Below, piece after piece: positions 28,052 to 38,384 of a DNA stretch of 64,000 bases; within the stretch, counting starts at the first letter, position 1, and every line of letters starts with the position of its first letter. This DNA comes from Planctomycetota bacterium (GTDB lineage Bacteria > Planctomycetota > Phycisphaerae > UBA1845 > UTPLA1). Where the stretch lies: positions 124,001-188,000 of the forward strand of contig JADJRI010000006.1 of assembly GCA_016712275.1 (NCBI GenBank). Direction: 5' to 3'. The notes under the pieces are model-generated. The model was not told the DNA's origin and made no database searches. It saw only the letters and a program-made list of their open reading frames with translations. Made by a program: the position numbers and the translations under genes.

Positions 28052-28564
28052 GTGTTTATCACTGGTGAGTGGCAGTTCGGCCAACATCACGTCGTCGATT
28101 CAGCCAACCAGATCGGCGGCATGCTGTACGACGGCCAGATTGCGGTCCCGCAGGTCGTCTATGACGCGAACCGCAACCTGCGCTACGACGGCCGGTTCCT
28201 GTACGACTACGACGCGTGGGGACGATTGATCCAGGTCCGCGACGCGGATGGAACGGTCGCCTTCGACGGCGACGAAGTGACACTCGGCAGCGACAACGGC
28301 CCGCTCTGCATCCAGTACGCCTACGACGCAGTGGGCCGTCTGATGCGCAAGCGCGTGGTGCGCGACATGGCCTTCACCGGCGAGGGGGATGGGTCGTGCG
28401 AAACGCCGCTCGAAGGCTGCTCAACCGCCGTCTGCGGTTGCGACCAGTGCGAAGGCGTTGAAGAGCCCTGCATGCGCTGCGGCGCGACCCCGGCCGTGAT
28501 CCGGTTCACCGATCACTACTACTACTACTACGACGGCGTTCGACGGATACAGGAGGGGCAGTAA
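28052..28564 (+). pseudogene. Truncated RHS/YD-repeat protein
   Basis: The frame carries YD-type repeats: YDANRNLRYDGRFLYDYDAWGRLIQVRDADG, then IQYAYDAVGRLMRKRV, then a Cys-rich insert and HYYYYYDGVRRIQEGQ. RHS proteins normally run for over 1,000 residues and end in a core domain and toxic tip; this piece has only about 170 codons, starts abruptly at a GTG and stops where the chain should go on to the conserved core. A REP-like hairpin begins 3 nt after the stop. It is a displaced remnant. Confidence 0.75.
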
Positions 28565-28566
28565 AC

Positions 28567-28598
28567 GTGTCAGGATGAATATGTCATCGACGTGACAC
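28567..28598. repeat. REP-like nested hairpin at the end of the RHS fragment
   Basis: GTGTCA (28567-28572) pairs with TGACAC (28593-28598) and GATGA pairs with TCATC inside. The left arm repeats the AAACGTGTCAGGAT motif seen beside the RAYT gene at 26575, so this looks like another insertion of the same repeat family. Confidence 0.6.
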
Positions 28599-28705
28599 TT
28601 TTCAAAAATCAGCAGCGCGGGGTCTGCGTACCTCAGCCTGAAGAACATCGGCGGGACGAATAATTGAGGGCAGGCGCAGGAGGTGTCGCGTGAACTGCCC
28701 CCGCC

Positions 28706-29442
28706 TCACGGCTCCAGCGGAAGCGTGATCGTGAACTGCGAGCCCTGGCCGCTTTGGGTGCTCAGGAGAATTTTGCCGCTATGCGCATGGATGATCTGCG
28801 CGCCATGGTCAGTCCGAGCCCCGTGCCGCCTTTTTTGGTCGAAAAGTATGCATCGAAGATGCGCCGTTTCTGATCATCCGGAATGCCCGGCCCGGTGTCC
28901 GAAACGACGATCGTCGCCGCGCTTCCCTCCGGCGATTGGTCCAGCGTGACCGTCAGCCGGCCGCCATCGGCCATCGCGTTTTGGGCATTGATCAGAAGGT
29001 TCAGCACGGCCTGTTTCATCAGGTTGGCGTCGAAGCGACAGGGAAGGGGAACCGCCGCCGCCTCAAAGTGCAGATCGATCTTCGCGGCGTCGGCCTGCGG
29101 TCGAAAGAACTCGACGAGTTCGGCCATGGCCTGATTCAGATCGGCGGTATCGAGCTTCAGCTCCTTTTTGCTGATGAATTGCAGGAAATTCTCGAGGATG
29201 GATTCGAGCCGCCTGGATTCCTTCAGCAGCGTGCCGACGCGCTTGCGGCTTCGGCGGGAGAGGTCGATCGACTCGGGAGAGGCGTCGGCACTCTTCTGTT
29301 CGAAATGCCCCCAGTCTTCATCCAGCAACTGAAGATTCATGCGCAGGGTGGACAGCACATTGCGAATCTCATGGGCAAGGCCGCCGGCCGCGGCCGAAAG
29401 TTCGACGATGAGGTCCGTGTTTTCGTTCGCCGTGTTTTTCAT
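28706..29442 (-). CDS. Soluble sensor histidine kinase (one frameshift)
   Basis: The protein has a HisKA block with the phospho-accepting His (AGGLAHEIRNVLSTLRMNL, near residue 24) and a HATPase_c domain: N box VLNLLINAQNAM, G1 IVVSDTGPGIPDDQ, F box IFDAYFSTKK and G2 GGTGLGLTMA. Near 28797 one C is missing; restoring it gives MARQIIHAHSGKI and a proper end at 28706 (ITLPLEP). There is no sensor or membrane segment, so it must receive its signal from a partner. The response regulator at 32429 is on the same strand but separated by pnp and rpsO. About 245 residues. Confidence 0.85.
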
Positions 29443-29491
29443 TGTGAAGGCATCTCAGTCATGCGAGGCCCATCCGAAAGCCCCTGCGCGC

Positions 29492-29517
29492 AAAAACCCC
29501 CGGCAAAGCGCCGGGGG
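29492..29517 (-). terminator. Terminator of the rpsO-pnp operon
   Basis: On the minus strand GCCGGGGG/CCCCCGGC forms a GC-rich stem with an AAAG-type loop followed by TTTTT. It lies 65 nt after the pnp stop and before the kinase start. Confidence 0.8.
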
Positions 29518-29581
29518 CCGTTGCGATATTCGGGTCACAGGTTCGGCACCATTTTGCATGCCGCTTTCAATTGGAGTGACA

Positions 29582-31723
29582 TCAGGCGGGCGCTGTTTCG
29601 CCCGGCGCTTCCGCGGCCTTTTTCTCTTCGATGATGACGGCCTTGCGCGAGAGCTTGATGCGGCCGGTATCGTCGATGAGGATGACTTTGACGCGCATCT
29701 CGTCGCCGACCTTGCAGACATCGCCGACGCGCTGGACATAGCCATCGGACAGTTCGCTGATGTGGCAGAGGCCGTCCATGCCGGGAACGACTTCGATGAA
29801 GGCGCCGAAATCCTTGATGGCGCTGACGCGGCCTTCGTAGATTCGGCCGACCTTCACGCCGACGCTGATGGCTTCGACCGCATCGTAGGCCGCCTGAGCG
29901 CCCGCGGCGTCCATGCAGGAGATGTTGACCGTGCCGTCGTCGTCGATATCGAGCTTGGCGCCGGTGTCGGCTTCGATGGCTTTGATGCCCTTGCCGCCGG
30001 GGCCGATGATCTTGCCGATCTTGTCCTGCTCGACCTTGATGGTGAGCATGCGCGGGGCCCACTGGCTGATTTCCTTGCGGGGTTCGCGAATGGCCGAGAG
30101 CATTTTCTTGAGGATGTGAATGCGTGCATCGCGGGCCTGCTTCAGCACCTCGATGATTTGCTGCTGGGTGATGAGGCGGGCCTTGAGGTCGAGCTGAATC
30201 GCGGTGATGCCGACCTGCGTGCCGGAGACTTTGAAGTCCATATCGCCGTAGTGGTCTTCCTCGCCCTGAATATCGGTGATGAGTTTATATTCGCCCTTGT
30301 CATCGTGAACCATGCCGACGGAGATGCCGGCGACGGGGTGCTTGATGGGCACGCCCGCATCCATGAGCGACAATGTGCCGCCGCAGACCGACGCCATCGA
30401 GGAGGAGCCGTTGGACTCCATGATTTCGCTGACGACGCGCACCGTGTACGGAAATTGATCCGGGCCGGGCATGACGGATTGCAGCGATCGTTCGGCCAGG
30501 TTGCCGTGGCCGATTTCGCGACGGCTGACGGCGCCGATGCGCTTCACTTCGCCCGTGGAGAACGGGGGGAAGTTGTAGTGGAGCATGAACTTCTTGTTGT
30601 ATTCCTCGACGAGGTTGTCGATGAACTGCTCATCGCGCTTGGTGCCGAGGGTGATGACGACAAGGGCCTGGGTTTCGCCGCGGGTAAAAAGGGCCGAGCC
30701 GTGCGTTCGGGGAAGAACGCCGACTTCGCATTCGATGTTGCGGATGTCGAGCGGTCCGCGGCCGTCGGAGCGCTTGCCGGTTTCCATGACGGATTCCTGG
30801 AAGTAGCGCTCGAAGATTTTTTCGAATTCCTCGACGACGTCGTTCTTGTTGTAGGGGAGCGATTTCGGATCGGCATCTTCGGGGATCAGGTCCGCGATGA
30901 TCTTTTCCTTGATTTCCTTGACGGCCTTGACGCGATCGGCCTTCATGGTCTGGCAGCGGGCGTTGCGCAGATCGAGCTTTTCGCACATCTCGCGGACGCG
31001 CTTGATCATCTTCTCGTCGCGCTTGGGCACCGGATTGATCTTTTCCGGATTCACCTTGCGGCCGAGTTCCTCGATCATGGCGACGATTTTCTTGCACTCG
31101 TCGAAGCTGAATGCGAGCGCCTCGGCCATTGTGTCTTCCGGCAATTCCAGGGCGGCGGCCTCGATCATGTTGATGCCGTCTTTGTGGGCGGCGACGACGA
31201 TTTCGAGATCGCCGGCGTTGCGGTCGTCCATGGTCGGGTTGACGACGAGCTTGCCATCGACGCGGCCGACGCGAACCGCCGCGGTGGGGCCTTCGAAGGG
31301 GCAGGTGCTGACGGTGAGGGCGGCGGAAGCGCCGATCATGCAGAGAATGTCGGGATCGTTCTGCTGGTCGGAGGAGAGGACCATGCTCTGGATGAGCACT
31401 TCGTTTTTATAGCCTTCGGGAAAGAGGGGGCGAATGGGGCGGTCGGTGAGCCGCATGGTGAGGATTTCTTTTTCCGAGGGGCGGGCTTCGCGTTTGAAGA
31501 AACCGCCGGGAAACTTGCCCGCGGCATACATCTTCTCGCGGTAATCGACCGAGAGGGGGAAAAAGTCGATGCCTTCGCGGGGGTTTGCCGTGACGACGGC
31601 GGTGAGCACCACCGTCTCGCCATATGTCACGACGACGGCACCCGCCGCCTGCTTCGCCAGTTTGCCGGTTTCGATTTTGAGTGTACGACCGCCGATTTCC
31701 CCTTGAACGCTGTGTATGGCCAT
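29582..31723 (-). CDS. pnp: Polyribonucleotide nucleotidyltransferase (PNPase)
   Basis: PNPase degrades RNA phosphorolytically from the 3' end. The 713 residues hold two RNase-PH domains (GETVVLTAVVTANPREGIDFFPL; later RSDGRGPLDIRNIECEVG and TRGETQALVVITLGT), a KH domain with the GxxG loop IIGPGGKGIKAI and a C-terminal S1 domain (GRVSAIKDFGAFIEVVPG). The ATG at 31723 gives MAIHSVQGEIGG; the longer frame runs back into the rpsO spacer. rpsO lies upstream, the classic order, and the 216-nt spacer contains hairpins suited to RNase III control. Confidence 0.95.
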   Translation of the reverse strand: MAIHSVQGEIGGRTLKIETGKLAKQAAGAVVVTYGETVVLTAVVTANPREGIDFFPLSVDYREKMYAAGKFPGGFFKREARPSEKEILTMRLTDRPIRPLFPEGYKNEVLIQSMVLSSDQQNDPDILCMIGASAALTVSTCPFEGPTAAVRVGRVDGKLVVNPTMDDRNAGDLEIVVAAHKDGINMIEAAALELPEDTMAEALAFSFDECKKIVAMIEELGRKVNPEKINPVPKRDEKMIKRVREMCEKLDLRNARCQTMKADRVKAVKEIKEKIIADLIPEDADPKSLPYNKNDVVEEFEKIFERYFQESVMETGKRSDGRGPLDIRNIECEVGVLPRTHGSALFTRGETQALVVITLGTKRDEQFIDNLVEEYNKKFMLHYNFPPFSTGEVKRIGAVSRREIGHGNLAERSLQSVMPGPDQFPYTVRVVSEIMESNGSSSMASVCGGTLSLMDAGVPIKHPVAGISVGMVHDDKGEYKLITDIQGEEDHYGDMDFKVSGTQVGITAIQLDLKARLITQQQIIEVLKQARDARIHILKKMLSAIREPRKEISQWAPRMLTIKVEQDKIGKIIGPGGKGIKAIEADTGAKLDIDDDGTVNISCMDAAGAQAAYDAVEAISVGVKVGRIYEGRVSAIKDFGAFIEVVPGMDGLCHISELSDGYVQRVGDVCKVGDEMRVKVILIDDTGRIKLSRKAVIIEEKKAAEAPGETAPA

Positions 31724-31939
31724 TCTTTTTTGCCTGCCTGTTGCTAAGTGTCCGCTAAACGTTGACAAACGTCTAAATACAAATCAAGCCCGACGAACCG
31801 CAATAGGAAGCACCGCTTCCGCACGGCCGGCGACGGGTTGGAAAAAACCACCCTGCGAGGGCACCAAGGCCCGGCAGTATTCGACGGTGGGGGATGGAAT
31901 GAAATGGAGGGATCGCCGCGCCGGACCAGCCGGCCGCGA

Positions 31940-32209
31940 TCACTTGCGAAGGCCGAGACTGTCGATCGTCTTTTGATAACGATCGCGGTCGGTTCGCGTG
32001 AGATACTTGAGCAAGCCGGATCGCGCGCCGACCATCTTGAGCAGACCGCGCCGAGAGGCATGGTCTTTCTTGTGCGTCTTGAGATGCTCGGTGAGTTCCA
32101 ATATTCGGGTCGTGAGCAGAGCAATTTGGACCTCGGGAGAACCCGTGTCCTTTTCATGTCGCCGATACTGCGTGACCACTTTTTGCTTGGTTGCGACCAT
32201 CAATGACAT
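31940..32209 (-). CDS. rpsO: Ribosomal protein S15
   Basis: The 89-residue protein (MSLMVATKQKVVTQYRRHEKDTGSPEVQIALLTTRI...KDHASRRGLLKMVGARSGLLKYL) is a standard S15, with the GSPEVQ and HKKDHASRRGL blocks that bind 16S rRNA. ATG 32209 gives the usual N-terminus; the 42 extra codons upstream are spurious. It starts the rpsO-pnp operon. Confidence 0.96.
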   Translation of the reverse strand: MSLMVATKQKVVTQYRRHEKDTGSPEVQIALLTTRILELTEHLKTHKKDHASRRGLLKMVGARSGLLKYLTRTDRDRYQKTIDSLGLRK

Positions 32210-32428
32210 TCTGCACGACTCTCCTGCGAATACGGCCTGAAAATCCATCCATCGCCACGAGCCAATCTCGCAGCCAACTGTTTTGCCCCTTTTGTCGAAT
32301 ATGAGAAAGATATTCGAGATTGTGGCGGGCTGCAAGGGCTGAAAAGGGCCTGTTCATCGAGGTACGGCCTGGGCAACCGATGCCTATGTGCTGGAACAAT
32401 GAGTGATAAGGTTAGGACTGATAAGTTC

Positions 32429-32839
32429 TTACCATCGCTCCGGCTCTTTATAGTCCCGCTGAAAGAGCCTGGCGGCCACTTCGATCAGCCGCTCGGTGGC
32501 AAATGGCTTGTTGACGTAGTCATCGACACCAAGGCTTCGGGCATAGAGTTCATGCCGCTTACCCTCATTGGCGGTGATCATGATGATGTAGGGCTTGGTG
32601 CCGGGGGCACTGTTGGGTTTGATGGTTTCGATGACAAGAAATCCGCTCTTTTTGGGCATCATCATATCCACGATGATGAGATCGGGCTTTAGTCGGGTTG
32701 CCATTTCGACGGCCTTGTTGCCGTCGTTGCCGGTGGCGACTTTGGCCCCGTTCTGCTCGAATGCGAGGCGAACGGTGGTGAGGATATCCTGATCGTCGTC
32801 CACGACGAGAACGTTGACGCCTTCGAGATTGGCCGGCAT
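32429..32839 (-). CDS. Single-domain response regulator (CheY-like)
   Basis: The 136-residue receiver has the acidic pocket VLVVDDDQDI, the phospho-accepting Asp in LIIVDMMMPKKSG, the switch Thr in IIMITANEG and the Lys in VDDYVNKPF. There is no output domain, so it signals by protein contact. The soluble histidine kinase 3 kb downstream is a possible partner; a chemotaxis role is not supported by neighbours. Confidence 0.9.
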   Translation of the reverse strand: MPANLEGVNVLVVDDDQDILTTVRLAFEQNGAKVATGNDGNKAVEMATRLKPDLIIVDMMMPKKSGFLVIETIKPNSAPGTKPYIIMITANEGKRHELYARSLGVDDYVNKPFATERLIEVAARLFQRDYKEPERW

Positions 32840-33007
32840 GGGAGGTCTCCTGTGAAATTCGGGCAGAGCACCGTTTTCTTGTCACAATAGCCCTGTCGAA
32901 TCGCACTGCAAATGAAACGGCGGGCGGGCGGCGGAGTATACGTCTGGGGACGTGGGGTCGCAAGCGATCGATAGCGGCACACCCACCCCAGCCTTATATT
33001 TTACCAT

Positions 33008-34082
33008 ATGGTTCACAAAACATGGAAGTCCAGTCATTTTGGGCAGGCCCGTTCGCTTTTTGGTAATTATTTGCGCCCGAAGCGATCTTCGCGCTGGGCT
33101 GAGCGGGGTTTGTTGCTTGCCGTTGTGTCGCTTGTTGCCGGTTGTCCGGCGACACAGACGCTGCCGGAGCAGGCGGCGGTGCAGGAGTTTTCAGAGGCAA
33201 GTACAGAGCGGAAGTACCTGCTTTATGTGCCGAGCATTTACACCAAGGAACGCAAGTGGCCGCTCGTGGTCGCGTGCCATGGGACGTGGCCTTACGACTC
33301 GGCCGATCAACAGATGCGGGAATGGGCCAAACTGGCGGAATATGAGGGGATCATCGTGGCCGCTCCGCAGCTTGTATCGAGCAAGGGCGACTTTCCGCCC
33401 GGGCCGACCAAGCAGATCGAACTTCAGGAGGAAGACGAGCGGGCGATCATGGCAACGGTCGCCGAAATCAAGCGGCGGTTTTCGATCGAGGAATCGCAGG
33501 TTTTCATGACGGGCTGGTCGGCGGCTGCTTTTCCAATTCTCTATGCAGGCATTCGGCATCCGGATGTGTTTCGTGCTTTGTTTATTCGACAGGGATCGTT
33601 CGATGAGCGATTCCTGCCACTGGCTGGCGCGAAAATCAGCCGATGGCAGCAGATTCGCATCGTGTATGGCAAATCGGACATTCTTCGGGATCAGTCGGTG
33701 GCCTGCATCAAGTGGCTGCAGGACAACAAGGCCTGGGTGGAGGGTGAGGAGGTCGCCGGGGTGCATCGGCGGATCGATACGAAGTTTACCTGGGACTTTT
33801 TTGAGAAGGTGATTCGCGAGCGGCCGTGGATTCGGTTGTCTGTGGAGCGTGCCCAGGGCGGGGCGCCGCTGGCCATGCAATTTCACGTTGAGACGTCGCC
33901 GAGGTGGACCAAATTAAAATGGTTCTTTGGTGATGGCTCGGAATCGTATGACGCTTCGCCTGTCCATGTTTACGAAAAGCCGGGACCGTATACGGTGCGT
34001 GAACGTGGCGCTGGATGGGGGAAAGGTGTTTACGCGAACTGAGGATATCAATGTGCTGCGGATTCGCGGGGGATCAAACTAA
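33008..34082 (+). CDS. Secreted esterase/hydrolase lipoprotein with PKD-like domain, paralogue of the 10.7-kb gene (frameshift)
   Basis: A long N-terminus leads to lipobox SLVAGC. The hydrolase part has WPLVVACHGTWPYD, FMTGWSAAAFPILYAG at the nucleophile elbow and a His in VAGVHRRID. The C-terminal part (LAMQFHVETSPRWTKLKWFFGDGSESYDASPVHVYEKPGPYTV) is a recognisable PKD domain. Near 34002 the frame shifts by +1; beyond it VALDGGKVFTRTEDINVLRI completes the PKD strand and ends at TAA 34080-34082. It shares its architecture and several motifs with the esterase at 10700-12276. A poly-ester or surface-polymer substrate is possible, not shown. Confidence 0.65.
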
Positions 34083-34086
34083 CAAG

Positions 34087-34182
34087 TGCAAAAGAAAAAT
34101 GCAAAATGAAAAATAGAGAATTTGCGTGCGGGCACCGTAATATGGTCCCCTTTTTTCATTTTACAATATTAATTCTTCATTC
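34087..34182. repeat. AT-rich repeat with GC hairpin at the 3' side of the ABC-2 permease gene
   Basis: AAAATGAAAAAT-type sequence (34093-34117) and TTTTTCATTTTAC (34153-34165) flank a GGGCACC/GGTCCCC hairpin near 34132-34153. The same AAAATG(T/A)AAAATG words recur at 36097-36198 on the other side of the gene. Confidence 0.5.
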
Positions 34183-34187
34183 GGCAC

Positions 34188-36074
34188 TCATGCCGATTGC
34201 TTTCTGATCGTCATATCAAACGAGCGCACCATGTTGGAATGGAGCGACCAGCCAATCAGGACATAGACACCCGCGACGGCGGCTGCCGCGGCGGCGGAGA
34301 TGAGGCGGCAGGTCGCGAGCAGGTCGCCGGAAAGGACGTTGTTGGGGCCCGTCGCATTTTCCGGGTCGAACATCATGTTAAAAGCCGTGACCGGGGTGAT
34401 GGGCATGAAGGCGGCGACAAACATGGGATCGGCGCTGGTGTTGCTGATGCTGAAGGGGCAAATTGAGGTGATGCCAAAGACGGCCATCACCACGGCCATC
34501 GCACTGAAAACGGCCGTGATGGTTTTCTTTTGTTGAATGGATGAGCGCAGACCGATCATGCAGGCGAACATGGTGAATGCGATCAGCAGAATCGGCATGG
34601 TCAACAGCACTTCCAAGTGAACGACGGGATTGGCACTCGCGCCGAATTGTTTTCCGGCGACGAGATCGCGAATGACGAACAAACCGGCCGTGGCATAGGG
34701 GACGACGAGCAGGGGCCCGGCCGCATAGACGAGACCGCGAATTTTACCGGAGATGATTTGCGAGCTGGTCAACGGGGTTCCCAGCACCAGTTCCAGCGTG
34801 TTGGATTCCTTCTCGCGTGTCATGGATGTGGCAGCCGTGGTCGTGGCGATGAAGAGGGAGATGCCCACTTCGATGATCACGAGCGTGAAAAGCCAGCCGC
34901 GGGCGTCGATCAGGGTGATGGTACCGTTCGAGTAAACAACAACCAGCAGCAGACCGAGAATGAGGCCGATGAACAGCATGAGCAGGCGGGTGAGAATGCC
35001 TCCGCCGGCGGCGGCGCTGGTGACGGATTCCCGCCAGGCGATCGGATTTTTCAGTACGGTTCTGGGCTTTTTTGTGATGATTTGGGATTCATCGCCGAGT
35101 GCGGCGGCTGCGTTGGGATTGGCGGGATCGACTCGGTTTCGCCGAAAGACGCGGGAGAAGAATGTGGGCTCTCCCTCCTTGGCGCCACGGCGAACGAAAA
35201 AGAGGCAGGTCGCGATCAGCAGGGCGGAAAGGAGAAATGTAATCGCGATGAAGCTGAATTGCGGGTAGGCCAGAATTTGTGCAACGGGAAGTCCGTAGTG
35301 GGAAACGGAGCCGAAATCGGGCGCGGGCGTTTCGCCGAGAACGACACTGAGCGCCAGGAAAGGATGAAACGCGGCGAGCCAGCTCATGCGAGCGGATTGC
35401 CCCGGGGCGGGAATGGACTCTGCCGGAATGAACGCGCCTTGGATCGACAGCGCGTAGATGGCGACGAGGAACAGCGCGATGGCGAGATAAAACGAGAAAA
35501 TTGTGCGGCCGGTCCCGATTTTGATGACGCTGATCGAGATGGCCAGTGTGCCCGTCAACAATGCGGTGGCGGCGCTGAGGGCAATCGTCTGGGCGATCTT
35601 GTCGCCGGTGACACCGCCATAAACCATGAGAATGCAAAAAAGCGGTATGCCCGCCAAGAGCAGGACGATGACAAAGTAAAGTCGACTGAGCAGCGAGCCG
35701 AGTACGATTTGCGCATTGGAGAGCGGCGTTGATAAGAGAATGTTGTACGTTTGCGAGTCTTTTTCCTGAGTGATGGCGGCGGCGGCGAATACGGGGGCAA
35801 GGACGCAGACCATCGCGAGTTGAATCAGGGAAACCCATTTGAATACGCCGGTCGCGCTTTTGGCGAGTTCGGCGAGCGAGGCGTTGTTTCCGGTGTGGGT
35901 GATGATGACGCCGATGAAGGTGGCTGCGCCGAGGATGAAGAGATAGCCGACGCGAATCCAGAGATGGCGCTCGCGGCGTCCGCCGGCCTGGACGACGCGC
36001 ACGAGGATGGGGTTGGCGGGGACAAGACGCCAGAACCAACGGCCGAGATCGTGTAAGGCGGCATTCAAATGCAA
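34188..36074 (-). CDS. Tandem-fused ABC-2 type permease
   Basis: The polytopic protein of about 628 residues contains two copies of the ABC-2 permease core. Each has the coupling motif: QEKDSQTYNILLSTPLSNAQI in the first half and REKESNTLELVLGTPLTSSQI in the second. Each is followed by several helices. It is the likely membrane partner of the ATPase at 37455, although a secreted protein gene lies between them. I place the start at TTG 36074 or 36068 (LHLNAALHDLGRWFW), because the upstream codons are translated from an AT-rich repeat. The transported substrate is unknown. Confidence 0.75.
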   Translation of the reverse strand: MHLNAALHDLGRWFWRLVPANPILVRVVQAGGRRERHLWIRVGYLFILGAATFIGVIITHTGNNASLAELAKSATGVFKWVSLIQLAMVCVLAPVFAAAAITQEKDSQTYNILLSTPLSNAQIVLGSLLSRLYFVIVLLLAGIPLFCILMVYGGVTGDKIAQTIALSAATALLTGTLAISISVIKIGTGRTIFSFYLAIALFLVAIYALSIQGAFIPAESIPAPGQSARMSWLAAFHPFLALSVVLGETPAPDFGSVSHYGLPVAQILAYPQFSFIAITFLLSALLIATCLFFVRRGAKEGEPTFFSRVFRRNRVDPANPNAAAALGDESQIITKKPRTVLKNPIAWRESVTSAAAGGGILTRLLMLFIGLILGLLLVVVYSNGTITLIDARGWLFTLVIIEVGISLFIATTTAATSMTREKESNTLELVLGTPLTSSQIISGKIRGLVYAAGPLLVVPYATAGLFVIRDLVAGKQFGASANPVVHLEVLLTMPILLIAFTMFACMIGLRSSIQQKKTITAVFSAMAVVMAVFGITSICPFSISNTSADPMFVAAFMPITPVTAFNMMFDPENATGPNNVLSGDLLATCRLISAAAAAAVAGVYVLIGWSLHSNMVRSFDMTIRKQSA

Positions 36075-36096
36075 CGCACCTCGCGATCGCAATGCG

Positions 36097-36198
36097 AATG
36101 AAAAATGTAAAATGTAAAATGAAAAAAGGCGCGGTCGGCACATGTGGGATTGCCGACGCACGCGCTCACTTTATTGCATTTTACATTTTTCATTTTGA
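36097..36198. repeat. Large AT-armed hairpin upstream of the ABC-2 permease gene
   Basis: AATGAAAAATGTAAAATG (from 36097) and its inverted counterpart CATTTTACATTTTTCATT (to about 36196) flank a GC-rich inner stem GTCGGCA/TGCCGAC near 36134-36156. The right arm runs over the stop codon of the secreted-protein gene (AAAATGA). Confidence 0.65.
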
Positions 36199-37293
36199 TT
36201 TCTTCATAGCGGTGGATCGGACATGCCGCTCGGCGAGGAACTTTCTTACTTTTTGCTTGGCGGCCTGACGCTGCTTGGATGTCGGCAATTCATCGACGCG
36301 GCGTTTGAATTCGGCATCGAGGTCCTGCAAAGGCTGGCGAAGCTTGTTGTATTCGCGATCGAGGGCGAAGGCGATCGGCCCTTCACCCATGTCGTTGCCG
36401 GCGCGGCGGGCGAGTCGTTTGGCAATTCGATTCTGCTTGGCTTTCTCGCGCCATTCGGGCGTCTTGATCAACGCGGCGCGATCCTTGCATTGTTTCATGA
36501 CGTTTTCGCCGGAGGATTTCTGGGCATCGTCGAATTCGTAGAATGACGACGCCTTCTTGAGATAGTCATCCCATTGATCGTCAATCCTGAGTTCCCAATC
36601 GACCCAGCGCTCCACATCCTGTCGGGCACGGCGATGATCGGGATGCTCGTTGGGATCGACCGGCTCGCCGGCATTCTCCGATTCATTGTTGTTGCCATCC
36701 CAGAATGGATTGGCATTGTCATTGACTTTGCCATCCTCCCATTTGGCCATGCGCTGTTCGAACACGGAAAAACCGGACATGACCGCGCCCATTTGGGCAC
36801 TAAATTTGAGCCGCTGCTGGAAATTCAACTTTTTGCCGATTTCCGTCGACGTGTCCGTGAAGTACTGCCGGACGGCAGGCAGGAGCGGCTTGATCGATTT
36901 GGCAAACTTGACGGCCTCTTCCTTTGGGAAACGGCCGTCGTTCAAAATCATCGTTTCCATCATTTTTTCGATGGCATCCCGTCCAACAACTGCGTTGTCA
37001 TTTGCAAGTTTGCCGAGATGCTGGGTGATGATGCCCTCGATGTCGGTGGTTTGCTGATCATCCAGATCGAGGTTGCTTTTCATTTCCACGGCGAAGCGAT
37101 TGCTGATGGCCTTGAGAAGCCCCGGGGTCATTCGGATGCCGATGTCGGGAAGCTGAATTTCATCCGAAGGCGACTTCGCCTCGTTCCTGCTTTCCTGTGC
37201 ATTCAAGGCCGCGCTGCCGGACATGGCCGCCATCATTGTGAAAGCGAAAGCAATCCATTGCTTTCGGACGAAAATGATCTGGTTAGCTTGCAT
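36190..37293 (-). CDS. Secreted protein of unknown function between ABC ATPase and permease
   Basis: A signal peptide (WIAFAFTMMAAMSGSAALNAQ) is followed by about 340 mostly helical, charged residues, with no known domain recognised. There is an Asn/Glu-rich stretch (NANPFWDGNNNESENAGE) in the middle and a basic C-terminus. The ATG at 37293 is chosen for the signal sequence. Its place inside an ABC operon suggests an extracytoplasmic partner of that transporter. Confidence 0.6.
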   Translation of the reverse strand: MQANQIIFVRKQWIAFAFTMMAAMSGSAALNAQESRNEAKSPSDEIQLPDIGIRMTPGLLKAISNRFAVEMKSNLDLDDQQTTDIEGIITQHLGKLANDNAVVGRDAIEKMMETMILNDGRFPKEEAVKFAKSIKPLLPAVRQYFTDTSTEIGKKLNFQQRLKFSAQMGAVMSGFSVFEQRMAKWEDGKVNDNANPFWDGNNNESENAGEPVDPNEHPDHRRARQDVERWVDWELRIDDQWDDYLKKASSFYEFDDAQKSSGENVMKQCKDRAALIKTPEWREKAKQNRIAKRLARRAGNDMGEGPIAFALDREYNKLRQPLQDLDAEFKRRVDELPTSKQRQAAKQKVRKFLAERHVRSTAMKKSK

Positions 37294-37454
37294 TTGAATC
37301 ACCCACTTGAAGGCCCAACGGCCGTGTCCATCCGCTTTATTCGTCGACAAGCATCGACAACTCATTAGATCGTTCGAGATTCGCACATATCACGCGAAAC
37401 CCCATTATTGAATCAAAACACCGGCCTGATGACCTTCACATCGTATTCCATTCG

Positions 37455-38380
<926 letters not shown>

Positions 38381-38384
<4 letters not shown>

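Noticed and set aside
29339..31747. An 802-codon open frame on the plus strand antisense to pnp
   Set aside because: It is the shadow of a GC-rich pnp; composition is Asp/Ala/His-heavy with no domain, and pnp is complete on the other strand.
34617..35732. A 371-codon plus-strand frame antisense to the ABC-2 permease
   Set aside because: It mirrors membrane-protein codons and has no domain; the permease frame is clear.
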